From NCBI GenBank assembly GCA_020199905.1, contig JAIVJS010000078.1, positions 1 to 55,480 on the forward strand: a stretch of DNA of 55,480 nucleotides, written 5' to 3'. A program made the position numbers and the translations under genes. Origin of the DNA: Acidobacteriota bacterium. Its GTDB lineage: Bacteria > Acidobacteriota > Thermoanaerobaculia > UBA5066 > Gp7-AA6. The notes below the pieces were generated by a model that was not told the DNA's origin, searched no databases, and worked only from the letters and a program-made list of their open reading frames with translations. Below, piece after piece: positions 31,241 through 40,907 of the stretch; positions within the stretch are counted from its first letter, which is position 1; the number at the start of each line of letters is the position of its first letter.

Positions 31241-33267
31241 TTCTTCAGATCCGCCAGACGCCATTCGGCCTGCTGCCGGCCGTGCGCTCCGATCATCGGG
31301 ACTCTCAGGTAGCGCTTCGCGGCCGCGAGCGCCCGGTCCTTCCGCCCGAGCTCGAGCTCGCAGTCGACGATCGCCTTGGTGATCGGGTAGTAGTTGGGCG
31401 TCAGGGCGTATGCCTTCTCGTACTGCGTCAGCGCGCCGGCGCAGTTCTTCTCGAGATACTGCGCGCCCAATCCCGCGTAGAAGTAACCGTCCCGATCGTC
31501 GGGGTACTCGCGGATGTACCTCTCGATGGTTTTTCGGTAGGCGGCTCCGTTGCCCGTCTTCACCCACGTTCCGCTCTGCTCGATCCAGTACCGTTCTTTC
31601 CGGTTGACGCGGTCCTGGAATTCCTCCGCCTTTCTCTGGGCGGCCCTCGATTTCACGTCGTCGCCCGCGAACGAGTAGGCGCACGACAGCTCCGACCAGG
31701 CGAGCGCCATCTGCGGGTCCGCCTCCAGGGCCTTCTCGAGCTCGGGGATCGCGGACTTCCAGTCCCCTTCGAGGGTCGACTCGCGGCCGCGCAGGAAGTG
31801 CGTGTACGCGTCGAGCGACGAGGTCGCGACACGGTCCACGGCGGGAACGGTCCCCGGGGCGGCGAGCTTTTCGCGGATCCGGCGGCTGATTCCCGCCGTC
31901 AGTTCGGGCAGCAGCCGGTCGGCGCTCTCGGAGACCGCCTGGAAATGAGCGACGAGGGTATCGGGCAGCCGGGTGAGGTCCGCGTCGAGCACGTAGGACG
32001 ATCCCACCCGAGAGAGCCGGCCGCCGAGCATCGCATTCGCTCCCGCCTTCGCCGAAAGCCGCGCCGCCGACGCGGGATCGCGGGAGGCGCTCGCGAGGCC
32101 TCCGCCCCCGGCGCGGAACGCGTCGGCGAGACGGATCGGAGACACGACGTACACCTTCGGAATGTCGGACAGGATCTGCGACAGCGCGTCTCCCAGCACG
32201 CGTCCGACGCCGGCGCGCGCGAGACCGGGGTCTCCGGAAGCGTCGTCGATCGGCAGGACGGCGACGGCCATCTGGCCTGGCGGCATGCGGACAGCGGCGG
32301 ACGCGGAAGGCGGCGCCCGGCGCGCGAGAAAAAACGTCGCCAGAACGGCCGCGAGGGCGCCGCCGACCGCCAGGGCACGGGGAAACCGGCGCGAGCGCGG
32401 CGGCTCGAACACGCGTGTCGGCGTCTCGCCCGTCTCGCTTCGCGTGCGGAGCTCCCGCAGTTGACGCACCATCTCGCGCGCGGACGCCGGCCTGTCGTCC
32501 GGTTTCTTGCTGAGCGCGCGGCCGAGAAGGTCTGAGATCTCGCGCGGGGCGACCGGAAGCTTCGCGGTGAGAGGCGCGGGGTCATCGCGCAGGACGGCGC
32601 TGAACGTATCCGCCACGGACTCGCGGAGAAAGGGGTGCGCGCCCGTCATCGCCTCGTAGAAAACCACGGCGGCCGCGAAGAGGTCGGACCGGCTGTCGGG
32701 CCGAGAGCCTCGGAGCTGCTCGGGACTGAGGTACCCGGCCGTGCCCACGATGACGCCGGTGGCGGTCGCGCTCTGGTCCGCGGGCGTCTCGTCGTCGCGG
32801 CGGAGGAGCTTCGCCAGGCCGAAATCGAGGATCTTAACGAACCCGTCGGACGTGACCATCAGGTTCTCGGGTTTCAGATCCCGGTGCACGATCCCCGCAT
32901 CGTGCGCCTTGGCGATGCCGTCGAGAGTCTGGGCCATCAGATCGACCGCGCGGGCGACGGGGATCGGTCCCTGCTCGATCATGGAGCGCAGCGTCACGCC
33001 CGAGACGAGCTCGGTGACCATGTACGGCCCGTTCTCGTCCTCGCCGATGTCGTGGACCGTGAGAATGTTGGGGTGATTCAGCGCGGAGGCCGCCTTCGCC
33101 TCCGAGACGAATCTCTTCAACCGGTCGCGGTTCTGGAGGGACTCCACCGGAAGGACCTTGACGGCCACTTCCCGGCCGAGGCGCGGATCTCGCGCGCGAT
33201 ACACCTCGCCCATTCCGCCGGCGCCGAGATGCCCCAGGACCTCGTACGGCCCTATACGGGAGCGCAT
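31237..33267 (-). CDS. Ser/Thr protein kinase with TPR-like C-terminal region
   Basis: 676 residues. Residues 6-270 are a full kinase: glycine loop LGHLGAGGMGEVYRA, K37 (VAVKVL), HRDLKPEN 128-135, DFG 148-150, GTAGYLSPEQLRG. A hydrophobic span near 298-315 is followed by an outer region with an ADP/Mal-like strand pattern (VAVLPIDDASGDPGLARAG) and TPR-like helices from about 470 (AIPELEKALEADPQMALAWS). This architecture is typical of acidobacterial kinases. ATG 33267 puts the kinase at residue 6; the frame stays open and hydrophobic further upstream (ATG 33375, MVIFAAFVIPDVVLVAVGW), which may be a remnant of another gene. The GNAT gene is coupled downstream. Confidence 0.93.
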   Translation of the reverse strand: MRSRIGPYEVLGHLGAGGMGEVYRARDPRLGREVAVKVLPVESLQNRDRLKRFVSEAKAASALNHPNILTVHDIGEDENGPYMVTELVSGVTLRSMIEQGPIPVARAVDLMAQTLDGIAKAHDAGIVHRDLKPENLMVTSDGFVKILDFGLAKLLRRDDETPADQSATATGVIVGTAGYLSPEQLRGSRPDSRSDLFAAAVVFYEAMTGAHPFLRESVADTFSAVLRDDPAPLTAKLPVAPREISDLLGRALSKKPDDRPASAREMVRQLRELRTRSETGETPTRVFEPPRSRRFPRALAVGGALAAVLATFFLARRAPPSASAAVRMPPGQMAVAVLPIDDASGDPGLARAGVGRVLGDALSQILSDIPKVYVVSPIRLADAFRAGGGGLASASRDPASAARLSAKAGANAMLGGRLSRVGSSYVLDADLTRLPDTLVAHFQAVSESADRLLPELTAGISRRIREKLAAPGTVPAVDRVATSSLDAYTHFLRGRESTLEGDWKSAIPELEKALEADPQMALAWSELSCAYSFAGDDVKSRAAQRKAEEFQDRVNRKERYWIEQSGTWVKTGNGAAYRKTIERYIREYPDDRDGYFYAGLGAQYLEKNCAGALTQYEKAYALTPNYYPITKAIVDCELELGRKDRALAAAKRYLRVPMIGAHGRQQAEWRLADLKK

Positions 33268-33800
33268 GGGGGGAAAGCTATCAGCTACCTGGTGATCATG
33301 GAGCGGGACGTGTCCGATCCATCCGACGGCGACGAGGACCACGTCTGGAATGACGAACGCCGCGAAGATCACCATCACCCGGAAGCGCACGACAGGCGCC
33401 GTTGCAACTGAACGAACAGGTGCTGGATCCCCCGCAACCAGGTCGGCCTGTCGTCTAGCCGGATCGGATGGCGGGGGTCGTCCCACGCATGACCGTGTCC
33501 CGTCGCCCACCGCAAGGGCGGTGGCGGACACTCCGCCGATGATCGCGTCGAAGGATTGGGGATCCTTGCCCTGCTACAGGGTCCGCGTGCAGGTGTCAGG
33601 TCCTGCCAGCGGCGGGAGAACCCCGGAATTCACCCTCCGGATTTGGGGACGACCCTGGGCCGCTCTCCACGGCACCTGAAGTGCCAACGCGCTGCGGTCG
33701 CGTCAAGTTCGTGGCCCTCCCCTGCACTTCCGGGACGGAATCAAGCGATTACGGAATTCCGGAAAAGCTCGGTGGCCGAAGCCGTTTATGAATTATCCGG
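33268..33800. other. Gene-poor island boundary, 533 bases
   Basis: No credible gene. On the minus strand 33270-33410 encodes a hydrophobic peptide in frame with the kinase (VIFAAFVIPDVVLVAVGWIG), perhaps a decayed membrane-protein end. A GC hairpin (CCACCGC / GCGGTGG, about 33507-33523) and several short open frames without codon bias follow. This marks the left edge of the glycan island. Confidence 0.5.
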
Positions 33801-35666
33801 TCAGGCGACATCGAAGACTTCCATCCATTTGTCCAGCAGGAAGCAACGAACGAGCGCCTGCCCGGGCTCGTCGCGACGCCCCGCGGTCTGCCAGGTCTCC
33901 TCGGCGAGCCTCCGAACGATCGCGCGATCCACCCAATCCCATAGTGGTCGATCGGAATCCAGCCATTGGTTCAGCGCGGGGCGAAGCGGACCGCACAGCC
34001 AGCGGTCTTGAGGTACCCAGAAGCCGAATTTGCTTCGGCGCCGTGCCACCTTCTCGGGGAGCGCCTTCTGGAGACCCAGTCGGAGCGGCCACTTGGTCCA
34101 ACCGCGGTGAAAAAGGATCTCGGGTGCGAACGACAGGCACAGCTCAACCAGCTCGTGGTCGAGAAAGGGATAGCGACCCTCGACTGAAAAGGCCATCGAG
34201 TTGCGGTCGTCCCATTTGAGCAGTCTGGGAAGGTACATCATCCGAATCTCGTTCACTCTTCGCCCTTGTCCGAAGCTTGCCAGTGCGCGCTGCAGCACTT
34301 CACTGACAACGGTTGGGTGTCCCGCCACGGAAGCGAGCCCTCTGCGGCGGGCCAGGTACCGCCGCAGCATCACCGGAACTTGTCCGAGCAAGGACGGATT
34401 CCCGTCCGGCAGCAGGGCGCCTGCCAGGTGCGCCGCCAGAGTGAGCCCGCGACCGCGCAGGCCGAGCTCGCGCAGGTACATGAAATACGACTGCCAATAG
34501 CCGGAGAGGATCTCGTCTCCTCCCTGTCCACTCAAAGTCACGGGCACGTTCGCCGCGTGGGCCGTCCGCGCGACGCAATACCCGGCGTACATCGAGAGGC
34601 TGCCTACCGGCTCGTCGTGGTGCCAGACGAAATTGTCGAAGTCGTCCAGAAATCCCTGAGCGGAGGGCGTGACAAAGTGGGGCGCCGCGCGAATGCGGTC
34701 CAACACCGCTTCCACGTACTCGCGCTCATTCGCGGGGTCTCCGACACAGGTTGAGGTAAAGGTGTGAAGATCGCTCGCCCCGCCTCCCTGACTGTGGGCG
34801 AGGACGGCGATGGCGCTCGAGTCCAACCCTCCGCTCAGCGCGCACCCTACGGGAACCTCGCTGCGCAAGTGAATGCGCACGGATTCATTGAGCTTGGCAG
34901 CGAATGCCTCACTGGCCTGAGCGACGTTGGACAACGCCGGCTCGACTCGCTCTGGCCACCAATAGGGCTGAGGCGCCGAGAGGGCCCCTCCGCCGACGGA
35001 CAGGGTGAGATAGGTGCCCGGGGGAACCGGAGCGACGCCGCTGAAGAAGCTTCGCGTTAGGTCTTCGTACCCGGTCGCCAGGTACTCGGTCACCGCCTGC
35101 TCTGAGCGCCGGGCCTGAAAACCGGGAGTGTCGACCAGTTGCTTGATTTCAGAAATCACGGCGAGCAGCTCGTCGCTTTGCCAGACGTACAGCGGCTTGA
35201 TCCCGAGTCTGTCTCGGCAAAGGACCGCGGTGCCGCTCCGCGCATCCAGCAGCACCAGGCCCCACATCCCGCGCATGCGTTCGAAGCATCGCGGCCCCCA
35301 TTCGGCGAAAGCGGCGAGCACCACCTCCGTGTCGCTCTGGGTGCGAAAGGCGTGACCGAGATGCTCCAGCTCTGCGCGAAGCTCGAGGTAGTTGTAAACC
35401 TCACCGTTGTACGTTAACCAATAGCGGCCACGGTAAATCATCGGCTGCGCCGCCGCCCGACTCCGGTCGATGATCGATAGCCGTCGGTTAGCGAGAGCGA
35501 CCTGCCACGCGCTCGATTCTTCCGAGCGGATTACTGCGTCGCCCTGGAGGCCCACGAGGCCCGCCCCGTCGGGACCGCGGTGCTGTGCTGCGTTGCTCAT
35601 CGCGCGCGCGAGCGACAAGGTCAGTCCCGAATCGCGTCGTTTGAACAGAGCGACTATTCCGCACAC
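33801..35666 (-). CDS. asnB: Asparagine synthase (glutamine-hydrolysing), glycan-island type
   Basis: 621-residue class II amidotransferase. GTG start at 35666 exposes the nucleophile Cys2 (CGIVALF); then HRGPDG, NRRLSIID and YNGEVYNY of the glutaminase domain, and the synthetase P-loop ALSGGLDSSAIAV plus GQGGDEILSGY and WDDRNSMAFSVEGRYPFLDH. Homologues in O-antigen and exopolysaccharide clusters often amidate uronic acids or surface glycans rather than free Asp; the three neighbouring glycosyltransferase genes favour that reading here. It points away from them, across a 900-base non-coding gap. Codon use appears less GC-biased than in flanking genes. Confidence 0.92.
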   Translation of the reverse strand: MCGIVALFKRRDSGLTLSLARAMSNAAQHRGPDGAGLVGLQGDAVIRSEESSAWQVALANRRLSIIDRSRAAAQPMIYRGRYWLTYNGEVYNYLELRAELEHLGHAFRTQSDTEVVLAAFAEWGPRCFERMRGMWGLVLLDARSGTAVLCRDRLGIKPLYVWQSDELLAVISEIKQLVDTPGFQARRSEQAVTEYLATGYEDLTRSFFSGVAPVPPGTYLTLSVGGGALSAPQPYWWPERVEPALSNVAQASEAFAAKLNESVRIHLRSEVPVGCALSGGLDSSAIAVLAHSQGGGASDLHTFTSTCVGDPANEREYVEAVLDRIRAAPHFVTPSAQGFLDDFDNFVWHHDEPVGSLSMYAGYCVARTAHAANVPVTLSGQGGDEILSGYWQSYFMYLRELGLRGRGLTLAAHLAGALLPDGNPSLLGQVPVMLRRYLARRRGLASVAGHPTVVSEVLQRALASFGQGRRVNEIRMMYLPRLLKWDDRNSMAFSVEGRYPFLDHELVELCLSFAPEILFHRGWTKWPLRLGLQKALPEKVARRRSKFGFWVPQDRWLCGPLRPALNQWLDSDRPLWDWVDRAIVRRLAEETWQTAGRRDEPGQALVRCFLLDKWMEVFDVA

Positions 35667-36591
35667 GCGAAGCGTGGCCCCCGCAGCAATTGGTTATAGA
35701 GTCTGCTTGGTTCCCTTGCTGCCACGGATTGGGCTGTTAGCCCCTGGCCCCAACTCGTGGCACTCGGTCGAGCGCTCTCCCTGATCCAAAACCCGCCAAC
35801 GGGGCTCGCCACCGGGCAAGGTTAACCCTCGAGCTCTTCCATGTCCTCACGCGGAACCGTGATTTGTAGAGCCTAGCCGTTTTGAGAATATTGGGCGAGT
35901 CCTCCACCGTGGAGCTGATCAAAAGGCAGTCAGGTGCATTCATTTTCAAAGCCACGCGGGCCTGCGGAGTGCAGAGAGCGTCTGCAGTCTGCCAGAGGGA
36001 TCGCTCTGTCGCAACTCATGCATCGTCGCTTGTGCCTAACGGAAAACCCGTTTCCCCGCTTTGGCGTCTTCATCATCGCGTAGCGAAAAACGGGATCGGA
36101 CGTATTCCAGCCGAACCTGGAGGGGTTCGGCGAGTCAGAGCAGTCGAAGCACTCGTTGTCCGACCGTCGGGATCATCCGGGCATGGCCGCACAGCGGTGC
36201 CGGCCGGCAGGTTGGACTTTGCGGAATCTTGACCCAGAAAATCGTCTCCTTGCAGCCACCCCCGCGGCTCCGCCACGCCGAACGATCCCGCTGATTGTTG
36301 TATCGTCCCCGCTCAGATGCTGGCCGTTTTTCCTCCCACCGTCCAACGCGCCCGCGGGAGGTCGCCCCGCTTCAGGCCTCGGCATTTACCGGTCCTCCCC
36401 GATGTGGACGAGGTCATAATGGATGGGAGGAAGCCGGCACCAGGGAAAAGGCGACGCGACCTGACTCGTCCGATGGAGCATGCGATTCGGGACGGTCTGG
36501 CTTACCTTCATCCGCACGTCGTTGTTGAACCCATACCACACCGCCTGTTAGTTCCACACAATACGTCACTTCCATGTTCGTTCGTGAACCG
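35667..36591. other. Long non-coding or decayed stretch, 925 bases
   Basis: Sits between the asparagine synthase gene and the glycosyltransferase remnant. All six frames give short ORFs without recognisable domains or consistent codon bias; the best (minus strand 35737-35955, starting ALKMNAPDCLLISSTVEDSP) is not a family I know. It probably holds promoters in both directions and gene debris. No tRNA, transposase or inverted-repeat ends were found. Confidence 0.5.
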
Positions 36592-37532
36592 ATGACACGA
36601 CTGTTATTCGTTGATCACGAGATCGGCGGGTTTGTGCAGAACAGGCTCATACTCGCTCGGAGGCTTCAGAAGGCTGGTTTCGATGTTCACGTCGCGTTGC
36701 CGCGAGGGCCGGGGCTGGAAGCTGTGTCCCGTCACGGCATTTGCGTTCACATCTATTATCTGCGGCGTACGAGCACCCTCGCATCGGATGAGCTGCGATG
36801 CTGCCTGTCACTGGTTCGGCTTTACCGGCGGTTGCGACCGGCGGTGGTGCATCACGTCGGCCTGAAGCCCGCGCTCTATGGCGGCATCGCCGCGCGTGTT
36901 ACCGCGTAAATCTTACGCTGTTCAAGCCCGCGCCCGAACCTGACGGCGCGCCCGTGATCCTTATGGGCTCTCGCCTCCTATGGGAAAAAGGGGTCGGCGA
37001 CTTCGTAGCCGCGGCCCGATCAATACGGGCCGCCGGCGTCCGCGCCCGCTTCGTGCTCGTAGGTGAGCCCGATAGAGACCATCCCTCCGCGGTGCCTCTG
37101 GCCACCCTCAGGCAATGGCAGGACGCCGGCGACATAGAATGGCTCGGTCCGCGGACCGATATGCCCTCATTGCTGGCCCAATGCCATGTCGTGTGCCTGC
37201 CTTCGTATTATGGCGAAGGGGTTCCGCGGATACTGCTCGAAGCGGCGGCCTCTGGCCGGTCCATCGTCGCAACCGATTCGGTCGGATGCCGTGAGGTCGT
37301 GCGCAACGGCCAGAACGGGCTGCTGATTCCGGTCGGCGACGGCGACGCGTTGATAGGAGCGATCGTTCAGCTCGTCGACAACGCGCCGTTGCGGGCCTCT
37401 ATGGGTACCCGAGGCCGTGAAATAGCGTCCATGGAGTTCTCGCTGGAGCAGGTGCTCGCGTCGACGCTTGCTGTTTACGCATCCCTCCTCGTCTGGCATC
37501 CGACGCTCGCACAGTTCTCGGAGCAACTTTGA
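36592..37532 (+). pseudogene. Glycosyltransferase family 4, internal deletion with frameshift
   Basis: The first part, 36592-36909 (ATG 36592, MTRLLFVDHEIGG... to PALYGGIAARVTA, stop TAA), is the N-terminal domain of a GT4 enzyme of the WbpX/CapM-like group. In the next frame the protein continues at VNLTLFKPAPEPDGAPVILM (from about 36911) through the donor-binding domain (PSYYGEGVPRILLEAAASGR, ATDSVGCREVVRNGQNG) to 37532. Roughly 80-100 residues that normally join AARVTG to the VDLTLF strand are missing, and the two halves are out of phase. Total coding length about 313 residues instead of about 380. A glycan-chain sugar transferase lost or altered in this strain. Confidence 0.8.
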
Positions 37533-37539
37533 TACGCGC

Positions 37540-38769
37540 ATGCATCTCGTTTATGTGACGGCCGCCCTTCCCCTCGGCCTGGATGAGCCGTTTATCGCCC
37601 CGGAGGTCTTGGAGTTGCAGAGACGCGGGCACCGCGTGACCGTTATTCCCATCCGCCCTCGCCACCCTGTCTTTCACGCGGATGCCCGGCGGTTGGCAGG
37701 CGCAACGATCGCTGAGCCCCTGCTGTCTCTCCGCGTCGTCGGCAAGGCGCTGACGGAAATTCTCAGAGCGCCGAAGCGGGTGGTCCGGGCCGTGTCGCTG
37801 CTCTTGACCAGTCGGGACATCTTCGTCCTCGCCAAGAATCTGGCGGTCATCCCGAAAGCTTTGTGGCTCGCCCACATCGCAAGCCGCAACCGCGTGGATC
37901 ACATTCATGCCCACTGGGCATCGACCAGCGCCACCGCGGCGCTGATCGCCAGTGTCGTGTCGGGCATACCATGGAGCTTCACCGCGCACCGCTGGGACAT
38001 CACCGAGGACAATCTGTTGGACAGGAAAGTAGAGACGGCTGGTTTCGCGCGCGCTATCGACAGCCGGGGGGGACGCGAACTGATGCGACGTGTTGAACCG
38101 CTCCAGCACAAGGTGCGCGTCATTCATATGGGCGTTAGCCTTCCCGCTGATCCTCTCAGGCAGTGGGTCCGCCCTCGAGGCCCTCTGCGTGTTCTGCTGG
38201 GTGCCCGCTTTGACGAGGTCAAAGGTCATCGCTATGCACTGCAAGCCGTGTCGAGGCTCAAGGCCGCCGGAATCGAAGTATCGATTGACTTCGCGGGTCA
38301 GGGAGCATTGAAGCGGACTCTCGAACAGTACGCGCGCGAACTCAACGTCGGCGATCGCGTGGCGTTTCGTGGATGTCTCGACCACGAGGAACTGTTAGCT
38401 CGCCTCCACGATCATCAATGGGACGTGGCCCTTTTGCCGAGTATCGATACGGGCAAGGAAAGGGAAGGCATCCCCGTGTTTCTCATCGAAGCGATGGCGG
38501 CGGGCGTTCCGGTCGTGTCCACCAGAACGGGCGGCATTCCGGAACTCCTCGACGGCGGCGCCGGCATACTCATCCCCGAACGAGATCCGAGGGCAATCGC
38601 CGACGCTTTAGCCGGTCTCGCGGCCGATTGCAACCTGCGGCGTCAGCTCGCAAGCGCGGGTGTTCGACGGGTACGCGATCGGTTCAGCATCGAAGGAACA
38701 GTTTCTGCGCTTCTCGAAGAGATCCTGGCGGACCCCTCAGGTTGCGTCAATGAGGGCACGACCTCGTGA
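37540..38769 (+). CDS. Glycosyltransferase family 4
   Basis: 409-residue GT-B glycosyltransferase. The N-terminal domain begins HLVYVTAALPLGLDEPFIAP and includes HIHAHWASTSATAALIASVV and FTAHRWDI; the C-terminal domain has the nucleotide-sugar site GIPVFLIEAMAAGVPVVSTR and GGIPELLDG. These place it with EPS/O-antigen GT4 proteins acting at the inner face of the cytoplasmic membrane. ATG 37540 is 8 bases after the stop of the disrupted glycosyltransferase, and the 3' end overlaps the next gene by 20 bases. Sugar and acceptor are unknown. Confidence 0.92.
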   Translation: MHLVYVTAALPLGLDEPFIAPEVLELQRRGHRVTVIPIRPRHPVFHADARRLAGATIAEPLLSLRVVGKALTEILRAPKRVVRAVSLLLTSRDIFVLAKNLAVIPKALWLAHIASRNRVDHIHAHWASTSATAALIASVVSGIPWSFTAHRWDITEDNLLDRKVETAGFARAIDSRGGRELMRRVEPLQHKVRVIHMGVSLPADPLRQWVRPRGPLRVLLGARFDEVKGHRYALQAVSRLKAAGIEVSIDFAGQGALKRTLEQYARELNVGDRVAFRGCLDHEELLARLHDHQWDVALLPSIDTGKEREGIPVFLIEAMAAGVPVVSTRTGGIPELLDGGAGILIPERDPRAIADALAGLAADCNLRRQLASAGVRRVRDRFSIEGTVSALLEEILADPSGCVNEGTTS

Positions 38770-39718
38770 GCCCGGGTTGACCGATATTGAGCCTGACCCG
38801 GCGGATGTAGAGCCGTCCGTCGAGCGCATCGTTATCGCAGTGGTACCGCGAGATCGCTTCAGCATGTTTCCTCGCTGTCTTGACGCGCTCTACGCCCACA
38901 CCACTCTCCCGGTTCGCCTCGTCGTCGTAGCGGGGGATGTGGATAGGGTCACCGAGCGATATCTTCGTGGTCTTCAGGCCACAACGGGCAATATGAGTCT
39001 TCTGCTTGGAGACCACCTGCTGACTCAGGCGGAGGCGCGCAACCTCGCGCTACGGCAAATCACCGAACGGTTCTGCGTGGTCCTGGAGAACGATACGATA
39101 GTCCACGAGAACTGGCTGCCGCCTTTGCTCAAGTGCATGCGGGACGAAGGCGCGGCGGTGGTCACGCCGTTAATCCTGTGGTACCGAGGTATTCACGCCG
39201 CAGGATGCATGTTTGACGGACCTGGGAAGGATGACGGAACGATATTTCGGCACAGAATTCTTTATACGGAGATCTGGCGGAAGCAAATCGATTACCCCGA
39301 AAATCATTGTGTTCTGCTCGACAGACATCTTCTCCAGGGCGAACTATTTGATGAGGTCGAGCCGTTCGATGTCGATCTGGGGCTGACCCTACGGAAGCGC
39401 GGATTGACCGCTTTTCTTGAGCCTCGGTCGGTCGTGACGTATTCGGCGCCTCCTCCCTGGCAGGTCTGCGACATACCGGCCTTCAAGTTCCGTTGGGATG
39501 CGGCACGTTGGGAGACGCGTAACCGGGAGTTCGGGCGGAAGTGGGGAGTCACCTACGATCCGTTGAGAAAACTTGCGTCTTACCGAAGGCAGCACCTCAA
39601 GTTGGGTCTTGCCCGTTGGTATCCCAGCAAAGTCTCGGTCGCGCTGGCGAACGTTATCGGCAATCTGGCAAACAAGCTTTCGACACGCGTTCTGGAGGCA
39701 CGGCGGCACCCTCGTTAA
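38750..39718 (+). CDS. Glycosyltransferase family 2
   Basis: 322-residue GT-A enzyme. IVIAVVPRDRFSMFPRCLDA and LRLVVVAG-type strands open the fold, QAEARNLALRQITERFCVVL precedes the acidic metal site ENDTIV (the DxD equivalent), and the rest covers the acceptor region. ATG 38750 lies inside the end of the previous gene. This is the last gene of the glycan island; it ends near a 27-base hairpin at 39855. Specificity unknown. Confidence 0.9.
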   Translation: MRARPREPGLTDIEPDPADVEPSVERIVIAVVPRDRFSMFPRCLDALYAHTTLPVRLVVVAGDVDRVTERYLRGLQATTGNMSLLLGDHLLTQAEARNLALRQITERFCVVLENDTIVHENWLPPLLKCMRDEGAAVVTPLILWYRGIHAAGCMFDGPGKDDGTIFRHRILYTEIWRKQIDYPENHCVLLDRHLLQGELFDEVEPFDVDLGLTLRKRGLTAFLEPRSVVTYSAPPPWQVCDIPAFKFRWDAARWETRNREFGRKWGVTYDPLRKLASYRRQHLKLGLARWYPSKVSVALANVIGNLANKLSTRVLEARRHPR

Positions 39719-39854
39719 CCTGAACGGATGTGCCGGTGAGGCTTATATGCGGGGTCGGCCCCTCGCTCGTCACGGCGTGACGTAACCGAATTCCGGCGCA
39801 CGATGGAATCGATCTAAGAAGCGACCCTCCAACCAGAGCCTTTTCTCAGGGGCG

Positions 39855-39881
39855 CGCCCACGTCGCCAAAAAACGTGGGCG
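39855..39881 (+). terminator. Perfect 9-bp inverted repeat, likely terminator at the island's right edge
   Basis: CGCCCACGT (39855-39863), loop CGCCAAAAA, ACGTGGGCG (39873-39881). The gap 39719-39965 holds no gene. There is no T-run after the stem, so Rho-independent termination is not certain. Confidence 0.5.
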
Positions 39882-39965
39882 GGAGCCCCGTTCGGCGAGC
39901 CAGCCTCCATCCTTGGCCGTGTCCGCCGGCTGGAACTTTCCGCTGCATCCGGTGTCCCACCCCGC

Positions 39966-40907
39966 ATGCTCGAGATCGCGCCGCTGTCGACGAAGGACCC
40001 GCGCCTCTTCCAGATCGCGTCACTCACCGTCCTGCTGGGATACGGAATGACGGTCCTCTCCTTCGACGTCTCCCCGGCCCGTGCCGCTCTTCTCGTCGGG
40101 ACCGCGCTCTGCGCGCAGCTCGCGTGCACGCGCCTCTTCCGGCTTCCCGTTTTCGACCCCTGGAGCGGGCTCATCTCCGCGCTGTCGCTGTGCCTTCTGC
40201 TGCGCACCAACTCCGCGGGCATCGCCGTCGCGGCGGCGGGGGTCGCGATTGGCAGCAAGTTCTTCCTGCGATGGAACGGAAAGCATCTCTTCAATCCGAC
40301 CAACATCGCTCTGGCGGCCGTCCTCGCCGTCACGGGGCGCGCCTGGGTCTCCTCCGGTCAGTGGGGCAACGCCGCGTTCTTCGGCTTCTTCATCGCGTGC
40401 GCGGGCCGCTTCGTCGTGCAGCGCGCGGCCCGCGGGGACGTCACACTCGCGTTCCTGGCGACGTTCCTCCTGCTCGTCCTCGGCCGCTCGGCCGCCCTGC
40501 ACGAGCCTCTGACGATCCCGCTTCACCGGCTGGAGAGCGGCGCTCTGCTCCTCTTCGCGTTCTTCATGATCTCCGACCCGAAGACGACGCCCGACTCGCG
40601 CGGCGGACGCCTCGTGTTCGGCGCCGTCGTCGCCCTCGGCGCTGCGTACGTGCAGTTCCGACTCTTTCTTCCCAACGGGGCGATCTGGTCCCTCGCGCTG
40701 GGTTCTCTCCTGGTTCCTCTCTTCGACCTTCTCTGGCCCGGCCCGCAGTCTTCCGAACGAGTCGTCCGCTTTCGCATGAAAGGAGATCTCCATGCGCCGC
40801 TCCTGGCTCTACGCCCTCGCTTTGTGTCTCTTCGCTCTGGCTCCCTCCCGGCCCGCTCGCGCTTTCTGCGGGTTCTACGTGGCGAAGGCCGACGCGAAGC
40901 TCTTTAA
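39966..40907 (+). CDS. NqrB/RnfD-like membrane protein
   Basis: About 313 residues, with eight or so hydrophobic segments. GSKFFLRWNGKHLFNPTN and FFMISDPKTTPDSRGGRLVF recall the RnfD/NqrB subunits of ion-pumping NADH:quinone or ferredoxin oxidoreductases, though only part of the family length (about 350-400) is here and I cannot identify the flavin-attachment Thr. No other rnf or nqr genes are near. Its C-terminal ~38 codons overlap the DUF2330 gene in another frame; the sensible end of the protein is around 40790 (after LFDLLWPGPQ), so a stop may have been lost. ATG 39966. Confidence 0.75.
   Translation: MLEIAPLSTKDPRLFQIASLTVLLGYGMTVLSFDVSPARAALLVGTALCAQLACTRLFRLPVFDPWSGLISALSLCLLLRTNSAGIAVAAAGVAIGSKFFLRWNGKHLFNPTNIALAAVLAVTGRAWVSSGQWGNAAFFGFFIACAGRFVVQRAARGDVTLAFLATFLLLVLGRSAALHEPLTIPLHRLESGALLLFAFFMISDPKTTPDSRGGRLVFGAVVALGAAYVQFRLFLPNGAIWSLALGSLLVPLFDLLWPGPQSSERVVRFRMKGDLHAPLLALRPRFVSLRSGSLPARSRFLRVLRGEGRREAL

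Noticed and set aside
33268..33375. Extending the TPR kinase to ATG 33375, giving an N-terminal membrane helix
   Set aside because: Kinases of this type begin a few residues before the GPYEVLG strand; no ribosome site supports 33375.
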